NCBI GenBank assembly: GCA_027924585.1
Contig: BSBM01000186.1
Location: 496,001 to 560,000, forward strand
DNA: 64,000 bases
Direction of reading: 5' to 3'
Source of the DNA: Larix kaempferi
Taxonomy: Eukaryota; Streptophyta; Pinopsida; Pinales; Pinaceae
Shown: positions 1 to 11,544 of the stretch, one piece after another
Numbering within the stretch: the stretch's first letter is position 1
Layout: every line of letters starts with the position of its first letter
Notes under the pieces: generated by a model
What the model was told of the DNA's origin: nothing
Seen by the model: the letters and a program-made list of their open reading frames with translations, nothing else
Databases searched by the model: none
Made by a program: the position numbers and the translations under genes

Positions 1-1400
1 ATGGGAGAGGAAAAGTCAAATTGGAAGCTTGTGGACACTTGGGCTAGATTCCCTAGCTCTATGACAACAATGATGAAGCATCTATGACATTTATGAAAAA
101 ATTCAGATCTGACTTCTGACATCTGAACATTATGACATGTCAGCCCCAAAAATAGGCTCAAGCAAGGCACTCATGGGTGTTGGAGAAGCCCAAGAGACCC
201 CTACTCGAATTAGGATGTGATGGAAGGTTGGGAATGAGGAGACAAGTGGAAAATGTCGAATATTTCCTAAGTGGAAATATCTACAAGCTAATGGGAGGAA
301 TTCAAACCATAGGAGGCTAATGTTGGTTATAAAATTTAGAAATCAAGTATGAGAATAGCTTTTGATGATTTGAGAAAAAATGCATTTGTGAAGAGAAAGC
401 TTGTGGATGACTAGTTTCTTGCCTTAGCCAATTTCGAGGGTCAAAGATTCCCATCCAAGTTGGTGTTTAGAGAGGCCACTTAGGTATTTCATGGAGCTTT
501 AATGGAGTTTTATTTGCAGGAATCAACTACAAGGCATCTCGTGGTTTGTTTTAGTGGAGCACCATCTCTCAACCATTTCCAGTTTTGAAGACATATTCTC
601 GCTCCTTGAGGGAGGATGTTTTTGGTGAGATATTATACTTCTTCGGAGAGCTTGTCATGATGTATTTATGATTGTAATAATAATTATATACTCTATTCTT
701 CATATTCAGCAAGTCTCAGGTCGAAATACCAAGTGGTTGTATGTAAAAATGAAGATTAATGAGCAAACAATGTCCATTTCCCCACTACATTGATGTATGC
801 CCTTATAAAGATGATGATTTCGAATAAATGAATGTTTCTATAATATATTTGTGATGAATTTACTTCCATTGATGTGTATTACAAGTTTCATATTCAGTAC
901 TTGAGCATTTGAAGTCATTATACTCAGTTTATTTGCATTTGAAGAAGATTTGGTGCCATTTCCCCAAGGGTCGAATTAGTGGTTTTTGTTGTTGATTTGG
1001 AGAGGTTTGGAATAGAATTAATAACTAATGAATGGTGCATTTTGGACCTTAATAAAATCCTTGAGACATCCCCTACCTATGTTCAGAAATTCAAGTGGGT
1101 TGGGAGGCATTTGGGAAGCCATTTTCAGTACTTACTCCAGGGGAATTTGAACCCCAATTTACTAGTAAAATTGCATACTTGGTCCAAAATCTTAAGAGAG
1201 TTTGCAGAGGTATTTTGGCGGCCATATATAATCCCTGAACATCATATTCAAGTCCTAATGTCATTCACATACCTTATTAGAATATTTGGGATCATTTGGG
1301 GCAAAATTGGGACCTAGGCATCAAAACTAGTCAAGGGTCGAAATTGGAAAAAAAGTAAAAAATTGGGCATTTTTATAAAAATTGAAAAGGGGACATTACA
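1..1400 (+). repeat. 5' LTR of element A (lacks first ~367 bp)
   Basis: Direct repeat of 6293-7692. It ends with GGGACATTACA, the inverted match of the TGTAATGTCCC expected at the LTR start. Differences from the 3' copy are mostly single substitutions plus a few small indels. No separate gene is visible in it. Confidence 0.93.
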
Positions 1401-1402
1401 AG

Positions 1403-1414
1403 TAATATCATAGC
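1403..1414 (+). promoter_or_regulatory. Degenerate primer-binding site (tRNA-iMet type)
   Basis: TAATATCATAGC lies two bases after the LTR end and matches 9 of 12 bases of the plant consensus TGGTATCAGAGC, which is complementary to the 3' end of initiator Met-tRNA. The mismatches are in line with the age of the element. Confidence 0.75.
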
Positions 1415-1430
1415 ATGTTCTTGGCACTTG

Positions 1431-4400
1431 ATGGTCTTAAAAAGAAGTCAAAATAATAAACCACCACCCTTTGAACCAGTAGTTGAAGAGGTTTTTGTTG
1501 AAGAAGAGGTAGTAGAAGAAGAAGAGTCTTTTGTTAAAACCATGGGTAGAGAGGAGGATGAAAAATTAAGACATAAGGAGGAACTTGTTGCAGCCTTCAA
1601 ACCTTGTTTTGATGGAATTTCCATAGGTATGCAAAATATGAGTAGGCAATTGATGAAAGGATTGGAATTGTTGGGTAGCCAACTTGCAAGCAAAGGAATG
1701 GGAGATAACAGTGGTTCACACTCAGGAGAAAAGAAGAACATGGGTGAACATATTTTCTCAAGTACAGGACCTCATAATAGACCTGATTTATTTCAAAGCA
1801 CACAAAGGCATACTACACCTACATTCCTCACACCCAAAGAAGATCCTGATATTGAGGTGGATTATAGTAAACTAGCAAACTAATGGAATGCATTGAGTGA
1901 AGAATGTAAAAGAGGTCTACCATTTAGTCCATACATTGATGCTGTATATAGAATGAAAAGGAAGGAGGACAATAGGTGTCCATTACAAAACAAAGAATTA
2001 AATGGTGCTATTAGTAAAATGTCAGTTCCTACTTTTGATGGTTCCTCTCAAAATTCTGCTAATACTTGGGTGCAAAAATTAGATGTGTATTTTCAACTGA
2101 ATCCTATGTTGGAAGAGGATGCATTAAAAATGGCTATTTTGCACTTGGAAGGAGACGCTAATGAATGATGGTTCCATGGACTAAGAACCTTGGGTCATGA
2201 TCAGGTTAAAACATATGGAGAATTTGTTGACAGGGTACTAGAGAGATTTGAACAAAGAGATCCAGAATTTCCTTTCAAAGAACTAGCTCAATTGAAGCAA
2301 ACTGGGACCCCTACTGAATATATGTTGGAATTTAAAAAATTATCAGTCAAGGTGGCTGAGGTATCTATGTGAAGGTTTGTATTAGTGTTCACTAAATTTT
2401 TCGCTGAACCCTCAAAAAGGTTTGTTCAAGGCCCACAAGCCAACTACATTAAAAGATGCAATGAGCTTAATTAGGGATCTCCAAAATGTGCTTCCTAGAA
2501 CGAGATTTCCTCCCAAGCCTAACTACAAATTTGAGAATAAACCTTGGAAAATGGATGCATATGATACGAAACCTTGGAAAAAAGATTCATTTGAAAGGAA
2601 TAAAAAAGGACTAAACAGGGATGAACTTCAAAAAAATAAATTGTGCTTCACATGCTTTCAACCATGGACACCGGGGCACAAATGTACTAAAGGAAAGGCT
2701 CAATACATAGAAGTATTTTCTGATAATGAGGAGTATGATGGGGGCATGAATGAAGATGGAAATATTTCATATCAAGAGGAGGTATATGAGACAGCAGTAG
2801 AAGAGGAAAGACAAGAAGAAAATAAGCCTTCACTGGACAAAACAAGAATGACAGTACTTTTAGCAGTACCTCGCTATCATACTATCCAATGCAAGGGTGT
2901 GGTACTAGGACAAAGAAATTCAGTTTTGGTAGATGGAGGAGCCACTCATAAATTCATTGATGAAGAGATGGTGGAAAAAATAAAGATACCTATTGAACCA
3001 TTTGATGGCTTCACAGTTCATTCCCGGTCACAACACAATGCAATGCAAAACATGGGTTCCAAAGCTGCAAGTCACCATAGGTAACTATACTTTTAGTTTT
3101 TATGTGGTTTATGTTGCTGATAATAATGTGGTTTTGGGAGTGTAATGGCTGTATTCAATAGGAGAGCATACAGTAAATTATCAAATTCCTGGAATGAAAT
3201 TCCAAGATTCAAAAGGAGTACTAAGAGTTGTGAGAGGGCAACACACTTATCCCAATCAAGTAGTGACTTGCAATAGTATGAGATCTATATTGAGGCATGG
3301 GGACATAGAATGGGCTGCTTAATTTCATATTACATCTCCCAAGCCAAATATAAATGTTGTTGAACACCCAAAGGAGATAGAGAGACTCTTGCACAAATTT
3401 GAAAAAGTTTATAGAGACCTTCCACATGGTAGAGCACCAGATAGGGGTGTTGAGCATAGCATTGTTTTGGAGGAGGGTACTTCACCCATTCAGATACCAC
3501 CTTATAGACATCCTATAAGGTTCAGAGATGATATTGAAAAATCCATCCAAAAAATCCTAGAGTTGGGACTCATTAGACCAAGCTCTAGCCCTTATACTTC
3601 TTCAGTAGTGCTAGTAAAGAAAAAAGATGGAACATTGAGAATGTGCATAGATTTCAGAGCCTTCAACAGAAAGACTATCAAGAATAGGTATAATATTCCT
3701 AGAATTGATGAGCTCATGGATGAGCTACATGGGGACAAATACTTCTCAAAAATTGAACTTAGATTAGGATATCATCAAATTCGAATGAAAGATGAAGATG
3801 TGCAAAAGACTGCTTTTTGATGTCATTATGGCCACTTTGAATTTCTTGTCATGCCTTTTGGGTTAACTAATGCTCCAGCCACATTTCAAACATGAATGAA
3901 TAGGATCTTTTGTAAGAAACTAAGAAGGTTTGTTTTTGTTTTCTTTGATGACATCCTCATTTACAGTAAAACATGGGAAGAGCATTTGCAGCAATTAGAG
4001 ATTGTGTTAAAAATTTTGCAAGAAGAGTCCTTATTTTCTAAGTTATCAAAATGTGAATTTGGGATGAAAGAACTATTATATCTTGGGAACATTATTGGGC
4101 AAGAAAGAGTAAAGGTACACATGGAAAAAATCAGGGCTATCATAGAATGGCCATCAACAAAAAAATATTACCAGATTGAGAGGCTTTATTGGCATATGCA
4201 CCTATTACAGAAAATTTGTGAAAGGATTCTCCAAGTTGACTTCTCCACTCACTGATTTGACTAAGAAGGATGCTTTCAAGTGGGATGAAGAGGCTGAAAA
4301 GGCCTTCCAAAAAATGAAAGAGGTAATGAGTAGTTGTCCCATACTTGCACTTCCTGATTTTACTAAACCTTTTGTTGTGGAATGTGATGCTTCAGGTGGA

Positions 4401-5947
4401 GGGATAGGGGATGACCTAAAGAAGGGCCAACACCCCATAGCCTTTGAGAGAAAAACGTTGTAGCCTCATGAAAAAATTTACTCCATCTATTATAAAGAAA
4501 TGCTGGCCATTATGCATGCATTGGCCAAATTCAGACAATATTTGGTGGGCAGCAAGTTTGTGGTGAAAACTAACCACAATAGTCTAAGACACTTTCTCAC
4601 CCAAAAAGATCTAAATGAAAGGAAACAAAAGTGGGTAAGAAAGATTCAAGCTTATGATTTCGATATTGAATACGTCAAAGGAAAGGATAATATAGTAGCA
4701 GATGCTTTATCAAGAAGACCTTCTTTCTCTCTTATGGACATTGCCAAGGATTGGAAAAACATGCTACTAGTTGAATATGCCAAAGACGAATTCACTTGTG
4801 ATGTGCTGGATGGAATCAAAGGAGATGATAACTACAGGATTTTGAATGGGATTATATATTATAAGGGATGATTTCATCACTGATTTTCCTAAATATTTGT
4901 GTAAGGATTGCATATATGTGGTAGTGGATAGGTTGAAAAAATTTGCTCATTTCTTTGCTGTTACATCATCTTTTAGTGCTGCACAAGTGGCTGATATTTT
5001 TTTCAAAGAAATCTTCTGATTACATGGGCTCCCCAAGAGCATTGTCAGTGAGAGAGATAGTAGATTCATGGGTGATTTTCGGAAAGAAATTTTTAGACTG
5101 GTGGGCACTCAATTGACCCCAAGTACCACCTATCATCCCCAAATTGATGGAAAAACAGAGAGGGTGAATCAATGGTTGGAAGGGTACCTAAGAAACTATG
5201 TGGGAGAGTAGCAAAAAGCATGGGCAAAATGGCTACACTTGGGGTGAGTTTTGTTACAACACCACTTATCATATGTCAATAGGAATGTCTCCTTTCAAAG
5301 AATTATATGGTTATGATGAACTTACATTTGTTGAAATCAAATTTGGTGATAGCACAACCCCAAAGGCTAAAGATTGGGTGGAAGAGAGCCAAGAAATTTC
5401 AAGGCTCTTGAAAGACAATTTGCAGGCTGCTCAAAATCAACAAAAAAAATATGTTGATAGACATAGGGAAGAAAGGACCTTTTGGGTCAATGATTTAGTA
5501 TATTTAAGGTTGCATCCATATAAACAAACATCTCTAAAAAAGAATGGAGTAGAAAAATTAAAATTAAGGTACTATGGGCCATACAAGGTAGTGCAGAAGG
5601 TGGAATAAGTAGCATATGAACTAGAACTTCTGGAAGGGAGTAAAATCCATAATGTACTTCATGTTTCTTTTCTCAAGAAAGCTCTTGGTTAGCAAATCAT
5701 CACTTCAGAAATACTTCCTCCTTTGGATGATGAAGGTCAGCTCACACTTGTTCCAGAAAAGATTTTGAAAACATGGGAAAGGAGGTTGAGGAGTAGAATT
5801 ATCAAAGAATATCTTGTGCAATGGAAGGACTTACCAAATGAAGATTTGACATGGGAAGAGGAGAATATTTTTCATCATCCAAATATGAAATTGCTTGAGG
5901 ACAAGCAATATTGGGTGGGGAGGACTATAATGTCCCCATTCAAATAA
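1431..5947 (+). pseudogene. gag-pol polyprotein of element A, inactivated
   Basis: Gag starts at the ATG at 1431 with an acidic, Glu-rich stretch, then a gag core (about 2020-2370) and a zinc knuckle of the CFTCFQPWTPGHKC type (about 2644-2690). The protease site reads VDGGATHKFID (about 2930-2965), with Gly where Ser is usual in D-S/T-G. RT spans about 3480-4130 and keeps [10 protein letters not shown] (3940-3970). RNase H (about 4370-4720) includes CDASGGG and ends with DALSRRP. The integrase lacks its HHCC zinc-binding part: sequence jumps near 4870 from the RNase H linker to the start of the catalytic core. The core reads SERDS where S-D-R-D is usual, so a catalytic Asp appears to be Glu. 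The chromodomain-like end (about 5750-5920) contains EYLVQWKDLPNEDLTWEEE. Stops and at least four frame changes break the gene. Confidence 0.93.
5912..5925 (+). other. Polypurine tract of element A
   Basis: A purine-rich run (TGGGTGGGGAGGAC) directly before the 3' LTR, in the place where plus-strand DNA priming occurs in LTR retrotransposons. The last pol codons read through it into the LTR. Confidence 0.75.
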
Positions 5948-7692
5948 TTGCATAGCAGACAATCCCATTAATCCTACCAAGTTCCCTAGGTTGAATGGGT
6001 ACATTTTGAATTGTAATAAGGGAGCAAATGAATGATATTTATACATTATGATAGTTCAAGTATTTAATAAGTAGGTTGAATAAATGAATCCAAGAGAAAT
6101 TATAGGTGGAAAATGGTTTTGAAGACATATGCAGGATGTGGGGCCCACACTAGCTTGGTTTCTCACTACCACATGGCATATCTCTCTTGCCGTTTCAAAT
6201 CCACGGGAAGGAAAGCATTATGGAGTGAGTTGGTAATTCATACACATGGCATTGAAAATCTTAGGTCGAAATGGGATGGAATGGTAACCTCCATGGGAGA
6301 GGAAAAGTCAAATTGGAAGCTTGTGGACACTTGGGCTAGATTCCCTAGCTCTATGACAACAATGATGAAGCATCTATGAAATTTATGACAAAATTCAGAT
6401 CTGAATTCTGACATCTGAACATTATGAGATGTTAACCCCAAAAATAGGCTCAAGGAAGGCACTCATGGGTGTTGGAGAAGCCCAAGAGATCCCTACTCGA
6501 ATTGGGAGGAGATGGAAGGTTGGGAATGAGGAGGCAAGTGGCAAATGTGGAATATTTCATAAGTGGAAATATCTAGAAGATAATGGGAGGAATTTGAACC
6601 ATAGGAGGCTAATGTTGGTTATAAAATGTAGAAATCAAGTTTGAGAATAACTTTTGATGATTTGAGAAAAATTGCATTTGTGAAGAGAGAGCTAGTGGAT
6701 GACTAGTTTCTTGCCTTAGCCAATTTCGAGGGTGAAAGATTACCATCCAAGTTGGTGTTTGGAGAGGCCACTCAGGTCTTTCATGGAGCTTTAATGTATT
6801 TTTATTTGTAGGTATTAGCTACAGGGAACTTCGTGGTTTTGTTTAGTGCAGCACTATCTCTCAACCATTACCAGTTTTGAAGGCATATTCATGCTCTTTG
6901 AGGGAGGGCATTTTTGGTGAGCTCTTGTACTTCTTGGGAGATATTATAATGATGTATTTATGAGTGTAATAAGCATTATATACCATTTTATTCATCTTCA
7001 GAAAGTATCAGGTCGAAATACCAAGTGGTTGTATGTAAAAATGAAGATTAATGAGCAAACAATGTCCATTTCCCCACTACATTGATGTATGCCCTTATAA
7101 TAATGATGATTTCGAATAAAGGAATGTTTATATGATATATTTTTGATGAATGGACTTCCATTTATGTGTATTACAAGTTTCATATCCATTACTTGAGCAT
7201 TTGAAGTCATTACACTCAGTTTATTTGCATTTGAAGAAGATTTGGTGCCATTTCCCCAAGGGTCGAACTAGTGGTTTTTGCTGTTGTTTTGGAGAGGTTT
7301 GGAACATAAATTATAACTAATGAATGGTGCATTTTGGACCTTAATAACATCCTTGAGATATCCCCTAACTTTTTTCATAATTTCGAGTGGGTTGGGAGTC
7401 ATTTGTGAATCCATTTTTAGTACTTACCCTAGGGGGATTTGAACCCCAATTTACTAGTAAAATTGCATACTTGGTCCAGAATCTTAAGAGAGTTTGCAGA
7501 GGTATTTTGGTGGCCATATATCATCCCTGGACATTATATTCAAGTCCTAACATTAGTCACATACCTTCTCATAATATTTGGTATTATTTGGGGCAAAATT
7601 GGGACCTAGGCATCAAAACTAGTCAAGGGTTGAAATTGGAAAAAAAGTTAAAAATTTGGCATTTTTATAAAAATTGAAAAAGGGACATTACA
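5926..7692 (+). repeat. 3' LTR of element A (1767 bp)
   Basis: Begins TATAATGTCCCC, one base from the expected TGTAATGTCCCC, and ends GGGACATTACA. The part from 6293 onward matches 1-1400. The terminal inverted repeat supports both boundaries. The sequence directly after 7692 is LINE coding sequence. Confidence 0.92.
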
Positions 7693-7900
7693 CCCCACCA
7701 CTCCTTTAGCGTCAATGTCCATAACTTCACAGATCGGCCAGTATTTCTTACCTATTCCTCTTAGTTCTTCCATCGAGCATTTAGTGTCTTGGAGAAACAT
7801 GATTATCGGCTTTTCCAACTCGATTTTCCTTTTTAGAAGACAGATCTTCAACATGATGTTGCAACCTCTAATATTTCAGCTTGTAATCTGCATCAAATAA
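7693..7900 (-). pseudogene. LINE ORF2 start: endonuclease N-terminus, broken
   Basis: Minus-strand translation gives the opening of an AP-type (EEP) endonuclease of plant L1-like LINEs. A stop stands where Trp is expected before NIRGC (the SWNIRG motif), with TGA at 7876-7878 in place of TGG. LKRKIELEKPIIMFLQDTKC then covers the conserved Q-E/D-TK metal-site segment, and EVMDIDAKGVVG follows. The frame ends at 7693 at the junction with element A. Reverse transcriptase is not in the window. Confidence 0.82.
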
Positions 7901-8056
7901 CTACTTGGGGATTTAGGCGAGGGCTATCACTATGGTGGGGTATTTCCCTGAGGTAACAAGTTGTGAACCAACGAATTGGATTCTCTGCGCATTGCTGTGG
8001 CTCCCTCTTTTTTTCTTTTTGCCTTTCTTTTTCCCATCCGGTTCCTTGAGAGTTTT

Positions 8057-9285
8057 TTAATTTATTCCTAGGAGTTTGATGTGCTTTTTCTTTATAATAT
8101 ATTTTTCCATCAAGGAGACTTTCTTATGCGAAATGGGATTAGGTACTTTTGCAGATACAACTGCTTCCAACCCTTCCAGATCTAATTCTCCAAACTCCAT
8201 TTCTTCTCCTTCTTTTCCTAGGGGAGGAGCCTCCGCCATTACTAATTCTTTCTCAGGATCTTGGGGGGTGAATTCCGAAGACAAGGGGGTGGGTTCAGGT
8301 GTTGGATCCTCTAGGATCTGACCCTCCAATGGGTTTTCCTTCGATTGTTCTAGGTGTAGAAACTCAAATCTGTTGTGGGTCTGCATTTTCTTATTGATCT
8401 CAGGTCATGCTATTCTTTTCTTGGTAGTCACTTTATTGAATCCATCTTCATTGTTCTTTTCCTTAATATTATCATTCACTGGGATTTTATTGAGGGGGAA
8501 GTCATGGAAGAGGTTCCCATGTTCATGGCATCGTCTGCATCTGAAGGGGATCTATTCGTAATCAATTGCTTGGAACCATTCTTCATCGTCCCATGATAAC
8601 TCAATCCCGTCCGACAGATCTTGAGATATGTCCATATACAAACATATTATGGCATAAGAAGTGTATCTCATTTGCTTTGTTTTCTCCGAAACTTTGACAA
8701 AGACTCCAAACATATTACCAATGTCTCTAAGGATTTCTTCTTTCCAATATTCCGTGGGGAGGGAATACAGACGAATACACACTAGGGAAATGGTTGAGTT
8801 TTCCTTATCCAGATTGAAGCGTTCTTTCCAAGGACGCAGGTAGAGACCTGCCTAATGGAAGAAATAAGGCCCATTATCAAAGATTCTTGAGCGATCAATT
8901 TCATTAAAGAAGACTACCATAAAGAAACCCTTTGCTCCAAGCTAGAGATCATAATGTCCTTGCGGTTTCTAGGTGGTATTAATCCACCATATCAATGCCT
9001 TCTCAAGCGGCCAAATTCCTATGAACTTCCCAATGAGAGCATGGTCTTTCATGTATTGGATGTACTCTCGGATCCGTTCCGAAGTTTAGGTACCATTTTA
9101 GATTTGGGCAGACACTACCCTAGTCTTCTATTTTCAGCTTCATTAGGGGTAATTCTTCCCACCCCACTAGACCCAGCTTCTCCCTTCCCATCTTGATTTT
9201 CAGATTCCTGCATTATTCCTTTTTCTTTTTCTTTGTTCTTGTCTAGCGTAGGAGGCGGTTCCTCCCCATCCACTACTTTTTCCAT
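8057..9285 (-). pseudogene. LINE ORF1 (DUF4283 domain plus zinc knuckle), inactivated
   Basis: From an ATG at 9285 the minus strand encodes a hydrophilic N-terminus (MEKVVDGEEPPP), then a DUF4283-like nucleic-acid-binding domain from about 9090 to 8560. Visible pieces include REYIQYMKDHALIGKF, GIWPLEKALIWWINTT, AGLYLRPWKERFN and IRLYSLPTEYWKEE. A knuckle follows, CRRCHEHGNLFHDF, whose last Cys is Phe. A spacer with HNRFEFL leads to the stop at 8057. There is a frameshift near 9070, and stops occur in the domain and just before the knuckle (after AIDYE). In the family this protein binds element RNA; this copy cannot make it. Confidence 0.85.
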
Positions 9286-9543
9286 CCTTACTCTCCCTTC
9301 CCAAAAGAGAAGGAACAGGCGCCAGGCCATAGCAGACCCAGCCTCAAACTGATCAAACCTGCAACCTTAGATCTCCGTGAAACCTTCTGCCTCTTGCAAC
9401 TTATCCGTTTGACTTGTCGTAGAATGCATTCATACATATACTTAGTATACACATCTATATAGATATACATGCATCTTCACATAATATACCTAGTAATGTA
9501 TATGCCAACATGCATGTATTTTAATATATATACTAGTATGCAT

Positions 9544-9545
<2 letters not shown>

Positions 9546-9594
<49 letters not shown>

Positions 9595-9606
9595 CACACA
9601 TATATA
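9546..9606. repeat. Compound microsatellite (CT)n(AC)n(AT)n
   Basis: About 17 CT units (9546-9579), then about 10 CA units, then TA steps. The units are perfect, so the locus is likely length-variable. Confidence 0.98.
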
Positions 9607-9728
9607 TTTGTTTATATATGCACATAGCCTAGTTAATCTATATGTATTTATATACTAACACTTGTATTTATAAATATACTTTGATATATGCAATAGCATA
9701 TATACCTTTGTATTTAATATATATAATA

Positions 9729-9793
9729 ACACACACACACACATTAGGATACATACATACATACATATATATGTGTATATATATATATACATA
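9729..9793. repeat. Microsatellites (AC)n, (CATA)n and (AT)n
   Basis: A CA run at 9729-9743, CATA units at about 9751-9768 and a TA run to about 9793, separated by a few other bases. Confidence 0.9.
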
Positions 9794-11269
9794 ATATAAA
9801 GTATATATGTGCATAAGTCAAGGTCAACATTTTTCCATAACCCAAAAGTGTAGGAATAATGTGGTTATTAGCTTTGATTGTCCTCAAAATAAGTTGTTTC
9901 AAGTAACCCATCTCATTCAAGTAGGTGAAAAAGTTAGAAATTGACCCTATACTCATGGGATATGGGTCATAGATTAATGAATTATACTAGGGATATGAAA
10001 TTGGATATATCATAGAAATATGTTGCTTTATGTGACTTATGTAACATGGTTTGAGAGTCGTGCGACTGCAACTAGGACTGTGCTACTTTGCTTCGACGCT
10101 TAGGGTTTAAGAGTCATGATCTCAACCATTTATAGAAACTAAGGTTCCATCCCTAGCAAACCCCCTCTCTTCTAAATGATTAGGTTTGGCTCGATCGAAG
10201 GGAGAAGTTTCAAATATGCGCATCTAGGGTGGAGTGTCTCAGCTTACCCTATGACAGTGGCAGCATCAATGGGGAGAGGATCAATATGGAGAGAAGATAC
10301 ATGTAGGTTTCTACTATTGTTTCCTATAGTGCTTGAGTCAATTCTCTAATGGAAATGGCTCTTATTTTACAATACAACTTTTGTCCCTATTGTTGTGGTA
10401 GGGTTTAGGTGTGGCATCAAGGTGAGAAGCTTAGTGGAGGCATAGGGTTGGGACAAAGACCTACCTATGCATGTTTGGGTTTAAGACCCCATGCCTATCT
10501 CATGTTCTAGATGCACCCATAATCATTACTGTGGTGTTGGGACAATACACCTCTGTAATGGGATTTGGAATCTCTCAAATCCAATTTAACTGGCCTATTC
10601 TTATGGAATTTTCTAATCTCCTACTCTTATGAGTAGTTTTTTGTAGTGCTCCAATGCATACATTTGGATTCCCTGTAATGGGGTGTTTTGAGGCCTCATA
10701 CTATTTTTTGCTCATTTTCAGCAGTTTTGTAATGGTGCTTAAATGCATAGTTTGTTGCCTTGTAATAGGTTGTTTTCATACTGCACTTGGAGCAGTGATA
10801 TTTTGTTTTTATGAACATGCAAACCTTCAGGTTCTAGAAAATGTGTTCTATTTTTCATTATGGAATGTGAATTACTTTCCACGGAAAAAAATGCCGCTTT
10901 ATGTGACCCAACACATTACTAACCCAATACTAATTAATGAGTATGACATAAAACAAATTTAATTTTCCAAATGATAAACATTTGAGTTGAAAATGGTAAA
11001 TATGTTTTTCCATATGTGCAAGTAACATGTTTAATAGATTTGTTTAAGTAAATTAACATGTTGTATGACTATTTTTTTCTAAGCAATAATGGTGATAATC
11101 AATTTAGATAAATATTTGAAAATTTGTTTTTCTAAATTTTTAAGAAATATAAATTTTATTATAAAAACTTTAATTAAGATATTTTATATAATATGAATTT
11201 ATGCAGCTTTTAATACAATTTTTCTAATTTGGGTTGAATGAGGGATCATCCATCCGATTTAGGGTTATA

Positions 11270-11528
11270 GTAACTAGAGTAGCTAGTATATATTATTAAA
11301 TAAACAACATCATTTAATGAGCTCTCTTTAACTTGTCAAATGTGGACACACATGAAATCCTTTATAAAGGCTCTTAAGACTCACGTTAATATAAGCCACT
11401 CTTTCTTATTCCTTATTCTTATGTGTGTTATTGGTTTCGTTATTACTTAAAGTTCATTTATTAGTTTTAATTGAGAGGCGAGGCTCAAAGAGCCCTCTTT
11501 GAGCCTCACCCCTCATAATTGTAGATTA
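11270..11528 (+). repeat. Possible LTR 3' part of a decayed LTR retrotransposon
   Basis: The stretch has a TATA-like CTTTATAAAGG near 11360, a self-complementary AGAGGCGAGGCTC/GAGCCTCACCCCTC region at about 11474-11515, and sits directly before a near-perfect primer-binding site at 11531. This is the order promoter - LTR end - PBS. No second LTR and no gag or pol are visible, so this is a solo end or a non-autonomous element. The left limit is uncertain. Confidence 0.4.
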
Positions 11529-11530
11529 AA

Positions 11531-11541
11531 TGGTATCAGAG
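11531..11541 (+). promoter_or_regulatory. Primer-binding-site-like sequence
   Basis: TGGTATCAGAG is identical to the first 11 bases of the tRNA-iMet-type primer-binding site of plant LTR retrotransposons and follows an LTR-like stretch. Confidence 0.6.
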
Positions 11542-11544
11542 TAT

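Larger units (their letters stand above)
1..7692 (+). mobile_element. Ty3/gypsy chromovirus, element A (5' end outside window)
   Basis: A nearly complete LTR retrotransposon. Positions 1-1400 and 6293-7692 are the same sequence with scattered mismatches (about 5% over the first 220 bases by eye), so they are the two LTRs; aligning them places the 5' LTR start about 367 bases before the window. Between them lie a degenerate primer-binding site, gag-pol and a polypurine tract in the expected order. Protease-RT-RNase H-integrase order and a C-terminal chromodomain put it among the plant chromoviruses. It is dead (many stops and frameshifts). It lies inside a LINE, so it is younger than that LINE. 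Target-site duplications cannot be checked because the 5' flank is not in the window. Confidence 0.93.
7693..9340 (-). mobile_element. LINE (L1-like) fragment interrupted by element A
   Basis: Minus-strand non-LTR retrotransposon: ORF1 with a DUF4283-like domain and a zinc knuckle at 9285-8057, followed downstream by the start of ORF2 (endonuclease) at about 7900-7693. ORF2 stops exactly at the 3' LTR boundary of element A, so the LINE was the insertion target and the rest of ORF2 should lie beyond position 1, outside this window. The 5' end of the LINE is not sharp and is placed near 9340, before the microsatellites. Confidence 0.85.
9341..11269. other. Non-coding, AT-rich DNA with microsatellites
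   Basis: Apart from the simple repeats listed separately, I see no supported gene. The open frame at 10654-10962 has no recognisable domain or coding context and looks like chance. Confidence 0.6.
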
